A stretch of DNA of 11,957 bases, taken from positions 1-11,957 of the forward strand of contig SLHK01000001.1 of the NCBI GenBank assembly GCA_007136165.1, written 5' to 3'. The position numbers and the translations under genes were made by a program. Each line of letters opens with the position of its first letter. The first letter of the stretch is position 1. Below are positions 1 through 5,539 of the stretch, piece after piece. The notes under the pieces are model-generated. The model did not search any database and was not told the origin of the DNA. It was given only the letters and a program-made list of their open reading frames with translations. This stretch comes from Syntrophomonadaceae bacterium (GTDB taxonomy: Bacteria > Bacillota > Dethiobacteria > PWVN01).

Positions 1-34
1 AATTCCTTTTTCGCCCGGAAAGAAACAAAAAGAA

Positions 35-49
35 TTAGAATCATTCTAA
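35..49. promoter_or_regulatory. Fur/PerR-like 7-1-7 palindromic operator
   Basis: TTAGAAT-C-ATTCTAA is a perfect 7-1-7 inverted repeat. It differs from the Bacillus PerR box (TTATAAT-N-ATTATAA) at only one symmetric position per half. On the minus strand it overlaps a possible promoter, TTCACA (68-73) and TAGAAT (43-48) with a long 19-nt spacer, and an AAAAAGGA-like ribosome binding site lies at 3-11. This suggests a divergent gene just left of the window that is controlled by a Fur-family repressor. The palindrome is seen directly; the regulator and target are inferred. Confidence 0.4.
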
Positions 50-173
50 ATGTTAAAATGACTCTACTGTGAAAGTTTCCCCGGGGGCAATTGGTTAGGA
101 GAGCAGGAAAAAGGAAAAGCTTCCTAGAAGAGTATATATGCTTGTCTACATTTTATCAAGAGGGGAGAAAAAA

Positions 174-1910
174 GTGGCATATCTGTCCCTGTACCGCGCC
201 TGGCGGCCCAAAAAATTCCATGATTTAATCGGCCAGGACCATATTACCCGCACCCTGGTGAACGCCCTTACCCGGGACAAGCTGTCTCACGCTTACCTCT
301 TTTGCGGACCCCGGGGTACAGGAAAGACTACCACGGCCAAAATTTTGGCCCGGGCTGTCAATTGTGAAGATTTATCCCGGGGCGAGCCCTGCGGCCGGTG
401 CCCCTCCTGCCTGGAGGTTATGGAAGGGCGGGGAGTGGATGTGCTGGAAATCGATGCCGCTTCCAACCGGGGCATTGACGAGATTCGGGATTTGCGGGAG
501 AAGGTGCGGTATGCCCCGGCCCGCCTCGATGTGAAGGTCTATATCATCGATGAGGTCCATATGCTGACGCCGGAGGCCTTCAATGCCCTCCTGAAAACCC
601 TGGAAGAGCCTCCCACCCGGGTCCTTTTCATCCTGGCCACCACAGAACCCAATAAACTGCCGGCCACCATCCTTTCCCGGTGCCAGCGGTTCGACTTTTT
701 CCCTCTGGAGGTCCAGGCCATCGCTTCCTACCTGGCCATGGTGGCGGAGCGGGAAGGGCGCACTGCCGGCCGGGAGTCCCTGTTGGCCCTGGCCCGGGCG
801 GCGGGGGGAGGGATGCGGGATGCCTTGAGCCTTCTGGAGCAGGCCCTGGTATTTTCCGAGGATGAACTTCAGGAAGAAGATGTGCTGCAGGTCTTGGGCC
901 AGGCGGGCTGGCAATATTTTTTAGACCTGGCAGAAAAAATTGCCGCCGCCGATGGGACGGCGGCCCTGAACATCGTTGATTCCCTTGTCAGGGAAGGCAA
1001 GGACATTACCCAGTTCGCCCGGGATTTGCTGGCTTTTTTTCGGGATTTAACCCTGGCCCGGATGTCGCCGGAGGATGACCGGCTCCTGGCGGGGTATACG
1101 GGGGAAAGGCGGCAGGCCCTGGGAGAAAAGGCCCTTCTCTTCAGCCCGGAAGGCCTGGTGGCCCTCATCGAGGAGATTAATACCATCATCGGCGAAATGA
1201 AATGGTCGGAACAGCCCCGCCTTATCCTGGAGGTAGGCCTTTTGCGCATGTGCCATTTGCCTCCCCGGTTGACCCTGGCAGGGGCCCTGGAGCGCATAAC
1301 GGCCCTGGAGGAGCGGATGCTTCAGCTTTCTTCCCGGGAACAGCCAATCCCGGCCGGGCAGGGAAAGCCCCCTGTTTCCGGTGGATTAAAAAAGAAAGCA
1401 TCAGGCAAGATAGAAAGGAAAGCGGAAGAGGCCGCCCCGCCGCCGGAGGGGTCCCCGGAAGCGGAGGAGGATGCCGGAGGGGAAGCCTCCGCCTTTTCCC
1501 TGGAAGAAGGCACCCGGGCCTGGAGGGATGTCTTGAAAAGGATCCGCCGGGAAAAACCCATGCTGGCCTCCCTGGTCAAGGATTCCTATGTGGCTGATGT
1601 GGGCAAAGGGCTGCTGGTGCTGGCATTTAAAAAAAACGGGGAATTTAACACGGGCATGCTGGAGAGGCGCCGGGCTGACAAGGCGTTCCTGGAATATCAG
1701 CTGAAAAAGCTTTTAGAAAGAGAGATAACCATAAAGTTTTCCGCCCGGACCCATGAGGGGGAGGCTGCGGCGGAACCCCTTACCCGGGATGGGCCTGAAG
1801 GGGAAGCCCCGCCGCCGGAGGAAGAACCGGCCCAGGAGGAAAAGGGCGGTCAGGAAGACCTGCTGGTGGAAAGCGCCCGGGATATTTTTAACGGCAATAT
1901 TATTGAATAA
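174..1910 (+). CDS. dnaX: DNA polymerase III subunit tau (gamma/tau), clamp loader
   Basis: This is the ATPase and organising subunit of the clamp loader that places the beta clamp on DNA and tethers the polymerase cores. The 578-residue product starts at GTG 174, with AGGGGAG at 161-167 six bases upstream and the family-typical N terminus AYLSLYRAWRP. The ATG at 138 lacks a comparable site. The AAA+ core shows Walker A GPRGTGKT (45-52), a four-Cys zinc module (C64, C73, C76, C79), Walker B with DEVH (126-129) and the SRC sensor/arginine-finger motif (168-170). Domain III follows to about residue 370. A charged Pro/Glu-rich linker and a C-terminal tau domain (about 445-530) end the protein, so this is a full tau. 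It is the first gene of dnaX-ybaB-recR. An in-frame A AAA AAG heptamer at 1388-1394 could yield a shorter gamma form. Confidence 0.97.
   Translation: MAYLSLYRAWRPKKFHDLIGQDHITRTLVNALTRDKLSHAYLFCGPRGTGKTTTAKILARAVNCEDLSRGEPCGRCPSCLEVMEGRGVDVLEIDAASNRGIDEIRDLREKVRYAPARLDVKVYIIDEVHMLTPEAFNALLKTLEEPPTRVLFILATTEPNKLPATILSRCQRFDFFPLEVQAIASYLAMVAEREGRTAGRESLLALARAAGGGMRDALSLLEQALVFSEDELQEEDVLQVLGQAGWQYFLDLAEKIAAADGTAALNIVDSLVREGKDITQFARDLLAFFRDLTLARMSPEDDRLLAGYTGERRQALGEKALLFSPEGLVALIEEINTIIGEMKWSEQPRLILEVGLLRMCHLPPRLTLAGALERITALEERMLQLSSREQPIPAGQGKPPVSGGLKKKASGKIERKAEEAAPPPEGSPEAEEDAGGEASAFSLEEGTRAWRDVLKRIRREKPMLASLVKDSYVADVGKGLLVLAFKKNGEFNTGMLERRRADKAFLEYQLKKLLEREITIKFSARTHEGEAAAEPLTRDGPEGEAPPPEEEPAQEEKGGQEDLLVESARDIFNGNIIE
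1388..1394 (+). promoter_or_regulatory. candidate dnaX frameshift/slippage heptamer A AAA AAG
   Basis: Within dnaX the zero-frame reading is TTA AAA AAG, so the heptamer A AAA AAG is in exactly the phase used for the -1 frameshift of E. coli dnaX. It lies in the linker just after domain III, where a gamma product should end. A -1 shift after codon 407 would add 67 residues and stop at 1595-1597. The other alternative frame stops at TAG 1411-1413. I do not see a well-placed upstream Shine-Dalgarno stimulator or a close downstream hairpin, so function is uncertain. Confidence 0.35.
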
Positions 1911-1947
1911 GCGGGTAATTAAACCGGTATAAAGGAGGCAGGAAAAA

Positions 1948-2268
1948 ATGTTTCAGGGAAACATGGGCAAGATGATGAAGCAGGTGCAGCAGATGCAGAA
2001 GCGAATGGCCCAACTGCAGGAAGAACTGAATGAAATGACGGTGGAGGCCAGCAGCGGCGGCGGTGTGGTCCGGGTAGTGGCCAACGGGAAAAAGGAAATA
2101 GTGGAAATCGAAATCGAAAAAGAAGCCCTGGAAGATGCCGATGTGGAAATGATCCAGGACCTGGTCCTCAGCGCGGTGAATGAAGCCCTGCGCCGGGCCG
2201 AGGAAATGGCAGCGGCAGAAATGCAAAAGATTACCGGAGGCTTGAATCTGCCCCCCGGGATGGTTTAA
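1948..2268 (+). CDS. YbaB/EbfC family nucleoid-associated DNA-binding protein
   Basis: The 106-residue protein belongs to the YbaB/EbfC family (YaaK in Bacillus). These are small dimeric DNA-binding proteins associated with the nucleoid and almost always encoded between dnaX and recR. The Met/Gln-rich N-terminal helix (residues 1-30, MGKMMKQVQQMQKRMAQLQ) is characteristic. It is followed by the beta-rich core with VEASSGGGVVRVVANGK, and a C-terminal helix ending NLPPGMV. The start is ATG 1948, with AAGGAGG at 1932-1938 nine bases upstream. The gene lies 37 bp after dnaX and 15 bp before recR, so co-transcription is likely. Length and order match the family; I see nothing unusual. Confidence 0.95.
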   Translation: MFQGNMGKMMKQVQQMQKRMAQLQEELNEMTVEASSGGGVVRVVANGKKEIVEIEIEKEALEDADVEMIQDLVLSAVNEALRRAEEMAAAEMQKITGGLNLPPGMV

Positions 2269-2283
2269 GAGAGGTGAAGCTCC

Positions 2284-2880
2284 ATGCAGTACCCGGAGCC
2301 CATAGAAAAACTCATCAATGCCTTTCGCCAACTGCCGGGGGTGGGCCCCAAAACGGCTCAGCGCCTGGCTTTCTTTGTGCTGAAAATGCCCAAAGAAGAT
2401 GTGGCCCGCATGTCCCGGGCCCTGGTGGAGGCCAAAGAAAAGATTGGCAGCTGTAAAACCTGCGGGAACCTCACGGAGAACCCCCGCTGCCGTATATGCA
2501 CCGACAGCCGGCGGGACTCTTCTATCCTCTGCGTTGTCCAGGAACCCCGGGATGTTTTGGCTCTGGAGCGGACCATTGATTACCGGGGCCTCTACCACGT
2601 CCTCATGGGGGCCCTCTCCCCCATGGAGGGTATTGGCCCCGACGAACTACGCATACGGGAACTGTTGGACCGCCTCCGGGCGGGAGGGGTGGAGGAGGTT
2701 ATCATGGCCACCAACCCCAACGTGGAGGGGGAGGCCACCGCTTTGTATGTGGCGGGGCTGGTCAAGGATATGGGCATAAAAGTTACCCGCCTTGCCCGGG
2801 GGCTGCCGGTGGGTGGGGACCTGGAATATGCCGACGAACTCACCTTAAGCAAAGCCCTGGAAGGGCGCCGGGAAATATAA
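2284..2880 (+). CDS. recR: recombination mediator protein RecR
   Basis: RecR acts with RecO (and RecF) to load RecA on gapped DNA during recombinational repair. The 198-residue product has the standard length and all domains. These are an N-terminal helix-hairpin-helix (LPGVGPKTAQRLAF, 17-30), a C4 zinc finger (C57, C60, C69, C72), and a Toprim domain with VVQEPRDVLALE (84-95) and TNPNVEGEATALY (143-155). The C-terminal ring-forming segment (EYADELTLSKAL) follows. The start is ATG 2284 with a GAGGTGA ribosome binding site at 2271-2277. It sits 15 bp after ybaB and 15 bp before a Cys-rich winged-helix gene, forming one operon. In many Firmicutes the next genes are yaaL and bofA; here these lie about 7.8 kb further on. 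Confidence 0.97.
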   Translation: MQYPEPIEKLINAFRQLPGVGPKTAQRLAFFVLKMPKEDVARMSRALVEAKEKIGSCKTCGNLTENPRCRICTDSRRDSSILCVVQEPRDVLALERTIDYRGLYHVLMGALSPMEGIGPDELRIRELLDRLRAGGVEEVIMATNPNVEGEATALYVAGLVKDMGIKVTRLARGLPVGGDLEYADELTLSKALEGRREI

Positions 2881-2895
2881 CGAGGAGGAGACAGC

Positions 2896-3261
2896 GTGAA
2901 TTGCGATAAGTGCGGGGAAAGCATTTCCACCGGAGAGGAGTGCCGCTACCTCAACCAGACCCTCTGTGAAGACTGCTATATCCGAATTGTGGACCGGGCC
3001 AAAACCTGCGACGTGGCAGCCACCCATGCCGCAAAAAAACACCGGGCGGCCCTGGGGCAGAGGGGTACGGAAGGGTTGACGGAACTGCAAAAAAATATTT
3101 GCCGGTTTGTCGAGGAACAGGGCAAGGCCACCAGGGAGGAAATTGCCGGCAAGTTTCAGCTGACGGACTTTGAGATGGAAAAACAGTTCGCTGTTTTAAG
3201 GCACTGTGAGGTCCTCAAAGCAACCAAGGAAAAGGGCCGGGTCTATATTGTCCCTTTTTAA
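2896..3261 (+). CDS. Cys-rich zinc-binding, winged-helix-like protein of unknown function
   Basis: I cannot name this gene. The 121-residue product has two parts. Residues 1-40 hold six cysteines (C3, C6, C16, C24, C27, C38) in a CxxC-x9-C-x7-CxxC pattern typical of a LIM-like or treble-clef zinc-binding module. Residues about 60-121 (starting LTELQKNICRFVEEQG) look like a winged helix-turn-helix, with REEIAGKFQLTDFEMEKQFAVL as helices 2-3 and KEKGRVYIVPF as the wing. This suggests a small DNA- or RNA-binding regulator or an adaptor. Translation starts at GTG 2896 with AGGAGG at 2883-2888. The gene is 15 bp after recR and just before the operon terminator, so it should be co-expressed with dnaX-recR. 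A link to DNA repair is only inferred from position. Confidence 0.8.
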   Translation: MNCDKCGESISTGEECRYLNQTLCEDCYIRIVDRAKTCDVAATHAAKKHRAALGQRGTEGLTELQKNICRFVEEQGKATREEIAGKFQLTDFEMEKQFAVLRHCEVLKATKEKGRVYIVPF

Positions 3262-3365
3262 GGGCCGGGCAGCATGGAACGGGCTTGCCTGACAGCGCCC
3301 TCTGTTTAGCCGCAAGGGAAGACGGAGGGACTTGGCCGGCCAGTAAAAGATAGAATCAACAGAGG
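3262..3365 (+). other. structured 3' region of the dnaX-recR operon
   Basis: No ORF was found here. The stretch contains CCTCTGTT (3299-3306) repeated inverted as AACAGAGG (3358-3365). The segment 3298-3305 could also pair with 3322-3329 (ACGGAGGG, one G-U pair), and TGGCCGGCCA (3333-3342) is a palindrome. GCGCCC at 3295-3300 is complementary to GGGCGC at 3369-3374 inside the terminator stem. The region could be a 3' UTR fold or a small RNA; only the complementarity is visible. Confidence 0.35.
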
Positions 3366-3400
3366 AAGGGGCGCAGCCGTCAGCAGCTGCGCCCCTTTTT
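3366..3400 (+). terminator. intrinsic terminator of the dnaX-recR operon (possibly bidirectional)
   Basis: A perfect 12-bp stem, AAGGGGCGCAGC (3366-3377) with GCTGCGCCCCTT (3386-3397), has an 8-nt loop. TTTTT (3396-3400) follows on the + strand. It ends the + strand operon. The minus-strand anti-sigma gene stops 22 bp away and reads into the same hairpin, followed there by a weaker TTCCTCT tract, so it may serve both convergent units. Confidence 0.85.
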
Positions 3401-3421
3401 GGAAACTCCAGGCTTATGGCA

Positions 3422-4798
3422 TCAAGGGGTTATTTCGATACCTTTTTCCACAATTACCACCTTCAGATTTTCCAGGGGAATGGTAGGGTCAAAACGCAGG
3501 GCAAAACGTCCCTGGTGTAAGTCCAGGTGGTCATGATTGGCCCATATTTCTTCACCATGGCTGTAAACCTTTATCTTAAGCTCCATGAAATCCCGCAACC
3601 GTTCCCTGTCAGCTTCCACAGTATATTCAATGGCCGTCTGGCTGGCGGTGGCCAGAATGCGTTCAAAGTTCAGGTAAACATCATCCTCCAGCTGTACCCT
3701 TTGGTCTATCTTCTTCTCAAAGGTATTCTTTTTGGCCAGGTCCCTGTCAATCTTAATATCCATGGAAATGGTTTCTGTGGCAAAAGCCACATTCTTCTCG
3801 AAGGCCAGGATCAGGGAGAAATCTTTATCATCCATGTTATTCAGGTGATAGCTGTAAGTGGCGTAGCCCGCCCCTCCTATGAATCGGGCGTCAGTCAGTC
3901 GGGTGCCCCCCTGGGTTACCTCTACAATATAGGGGTTTGAGGGGGCGGTCTCATTCATGGTCCAGCGGGTTTTGATTACCAGCATATTCTCTTTGATTTC
4001 GGCCGTCTCCACGATATACCGGCCCAGTTCCGTTCCTTTATCGTCCAGCAGGGGGATGTGCAGGGACTCATCCAGGGAAAGGGAGATTTCCCGGGTGTAC
4101 TGCCTGGTGAAGTGAATGTTTTCAAATAAGAGTTGAATACTGTTTCCCAACTTCTCAATCCCCGGGGCATTGAACCTGCCCGTCACTTTTTGCAGGTCTT
4201 CGTGGAATTTGAAAACACCACCGCCGCTGACCCGGGCGCCTTTTTGATCCAGGATGCCCTTGTCAAAACGGGCCTTATGGGCGTCTTCAGCGGCTTTCAT
4301 GCTGTAGAGGACCACCGTGCGGTTTTCATCGGCGATAACCCGGTGAACAGTTACCGTAATTCCGTCCACTGTCTTGCTTTCTTCCACCACCTGCCCCGCC
4401 CCCTGGGCCAGGGAATGCTCCACACCCCGGTCACCGAAGGAGAAGTATTTCTGGATAAACGGGATATCTTCAACGAATTGGGCGATGGTGCCGCTGTAAA
4501 AGGTGGTCAGTATGACGGCCAGGGCAATGGAGGCAGCGGCAGCGAACCGCCACGGATTCTTCTTTTTTGCGGGCGGGCTTGCCAGGCGCCGGGCCAGGCG
4601 GTCTCCCAGGTGGGCCGGCATTTTCACCGTCATGTCCCGGCTTTTCCGAAGCCAGGCTATTTTATTCTTCATGTCTTCAGTTTCCCCGCGGCAGTTCACA
4701 CAGGACTTAAGGTGTTCCTGTACCCGGGCTATATCTTCCGGGGCCAGTTCTCCGGCCAGGTAGGGCTCTATGTTAAGGCGAATATCCTTACATTTCAC
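3422..4798 (-). CDS. membrane anti-sigma factor, zf-HC2 plus DUF4179-like domain
   Basis: The 458-residue protein is the likely anti-sigma factor of the upstream ECF sigma gene. Residues 1-45 form a cytoplasmic zinc-binding anti-sigma (ZAS) domain with C3 and the H29-x3-C33-x2-C36 signature. One transmembrane helix follows (about 84-104, with NPWRFAAAASIALAVILTTF). Residues 105-458 form a large extracellular region; its first part (EESKTVDGITVTVHRVIAD) resembles DUF4179, and the remainder is beta-rich like DUF5643-type C termini. By family knowledge, the outer domain senses an envelope signal and the ZAS domain holds the sigma factor. GTG 4798 overlaps the last 11 bp of the sigma gene, with AAGGAG inside the sigma coding region, so translation is probably coupled. 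The specific signal cannot be deduced. Confidence 0.88.
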   Translation of the reverse strand: MKCKDIRLNIEPYLAGELAPEDIARVQEHLKSCVNCRGETEDMKNKIAWLRKSRDMTVKMPAHLGDRLARRLASPPAKKKNPWRFAAAASIALAVILTTFYSGTIAQFVEDIPFIQKYFSFGDRGVEHSLAQGAGQVVEESKTVDGITVTVHRVIADENRTVVLYSMKAAEDAHKARFDKGILDQKGARVSGGGVFKFHEDLQKVTGRFNAPGIEKLGNSIQLLFENIHFTRQYTREISLSLDESLHIPLLDDKGTELGRYIVETAEIKENMLVIKTRWTMNETAPSNPYIVEVTQGGTRLTDARFIGGAGYATYSYHLNNMDDKDFSLILAFEKNVAFATETISMDIKIDRDLAKKNTFEKKIDQRVQLEDDVYLNFERILATASQTAIEYTVEADRERLRDFMELKIKVYSHGEEIWANHDHLDLHQGRFALRFDPTIPLENLKVVIVEKGIEITP

Positions 4799-5312
4799 GG
4801 GAACTCACTCCTTCCATGCTTTTTTTAAGTTTCTTAAGGCCGTAGTAGATGCGGGACTTCACCGTCCCCACCGGTATGCCGGCTATTTCGGCTATCTCAT
4901 CCAGCTTGTAATCGGCAAAGTACCGGAGGGTGAGGATTGTTCGGGTGTCCTCATCCAGTTTGGCCATCTGTTCCTGCAGGTCCAATTTGTCCGCCAGGTC
5001 TTCCTGGGGGCTGCATGAGCCCCTTTCCAACAGTTCCGGCTCCAGGTAGATGGTCTTCTTTGCTTTACGCTGTATGTCCAGACAGGTATGGATCAGGATT
5101 CGCGTCAGCCATGTATGAAAATACCGGGGTTCCCTCAAGGCCTGGATGCTGCCGTAGGCCTTGAGGATGGCTTCCTCCACGGCATCGGCGGCATCGTGTT
5201 CATTCTGCATAAGGGTCAAGGCTTTATGGTAGAGCATATCCTTCCTGTCCAGGGTCAACTGGAGAAAAGCCTGCCAGTTCCCTTTTTGCGCTTTTTTTAC
5301 CAACCTTTCCAC
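4788..5312 (-). CDS. ECF-type RNA polymerase sigma factor
   Basis: The 174-residue protein has the two-domain layout of extracytoplasmic-function sigma factors. Region 2 spans about 7-83, with DAADAVEEAILKAYGSI and YFHTWLTRILIHTCLD. Region 4 spans about 119-166, with YKLDEIAEIAGIPVGTVKSR as the -35-binding helix-turn-helix. I place the start at GTG 5312, giving MERLVKKAQKGN. A perfect AAAGGAGG lies at 5320-5327, seven bases upstream, and an ECF-like promoter would start transcription near 5340. The upstream in-frame ATG at 5342 has no ribosome binding site and would sit at the transcript's 5' end. The gene overlaps the anti-sigma gene by 11 bp. It is probably autoregulated. The envelope stress it answers to is unknown. 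Confidence 0.92.
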   Translation of the reverse strand: MERLVKKAQKGNWQAFLQLTLDRKDMLYHKALTLMQNEHDAADAVEEAILKAYGSIQALREPRYFHTWLTRILIHTCLDIQRKAKKTIYLEPELLERGSCSPQEDLADKLDLQEQMAKLDEDTRTILTLRYFADYKLDEIAEIAGIPVGTVKSRIYYGLKKLKKSMEGVSSREM

Positions 5313-5346
5313 CTGCACTCCTCCTTTCGGCCCTTTCTTCATAAGT

Positions 5347-5374
5347 TAGACGGCCGTCCCGGAGAAAAGGTTCA
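5347..5374 (-). promoter_or_regulatory. candidate ECF-sigma autoregulatory promoter
   Basis: On the minus strand the sequence reads TGAACC (5369-5374), 16 nt, then CGTCTA (5347-5352). This matches the usual ECF promoter form, an -35 with an AAC core and an -10 with CGT, 16 nt apart. Transcription would start near 5340, leaving a leader of about 28 nt before GTG 5312 that contains the AAAGGAGG site. The encoded sigma factor most likely recognises this promoter itself; that is inference. Confidence 0.65.
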
Positions 5375-5379
5375 CATAA

Positions 5380-5408
5380 ATTATAACAAAGAAGGGGCCC
5401 CTTGTAAC
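5380..5408 (-). promoter_or_regulatory. housekeeping (sigma-A-like) promoter of the sigma/anti-sigma operon
   Basis: Minus strand GTTACA (5403-5408), 17 nt, then a perfect TATAAT (5380-5385). It lies upstream of the ECF-like promoter, giving tandem promoters for basal and autoregulated expression. Its -35 overlaps the -35 of the divergent promoter serving the mutase gene. Confidence 0.6.
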
Positions 5409-5431
5409 TTGGGGAGGAAACGTTATATAAT
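5402..5431 (+). promoter_or_regulatory. housekeeping (sigma-A-like) promoter of the mutase-epimerase operon
   Basis: Plus strand TTGTAA (5402-5407), 18 nt, then TATAAT (5426-5431). It predicts a start near 5438 and a leader of about 100 nt before the mutase GTG at 5540. The leader can fold a GCAG-GCGG/CCGC-CTGC stem (5465-5473 with 5490-5497, one bulged G). I see no cobalamin-riboswitch B12 box. Confidence 0.6.
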
Positions 5432-5539
5432 TTAACCGGTGGGCGGCGGTTGGCCTCGTTGCCGGCAGGGCGGTGGGGCGGTGAAGGCTCCGCCTGCTTA
5501 AAGTTTGAAAAAGCCTGGAATAGAGGAAGGAGGATCAGG

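Noticed and set aside
1..137. SRP RNA or tRNA upstream of dnaX, as found in Bacillus
   Set aside because: No GGAAGGAAGCAG-type SRP core and no cloverleaf; the region is AT-rich with one palindrome.
138..173. Longer dnaX start at ATG 138
   Set aside because: The added 12 residues do not resemble DnaX, and GTG 174 has AGGGGAG at ideal distance followed by the conserved N terminus.
1900..2598. 232-residue minus-strand frame across ybaB and recR
   Set aside because: Shadow frame, Phe/His-rich and without motifs, opposite two clearly conserved genes.
5313..5342. ECF sigma start at ATG 5342
   Set aside because: No ribosome binding site, and the ECF-like promoter would start transcription at about this point; GTG 5312 has a perfect site.
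5450..5539. Extended mutase N terminus from TTG 5450
   Set aside because: No ribosome binding site, Gly/Arg-rich extension unlike the family, and GTG 5540 has AAGGAGG nine bases or less upstream.
5432..5539. Cobalamin riboswitch in the mutase leader
   Set aside because: The leader is only about 100 nt and I see no B12-box; only a simple bulged stem is present.
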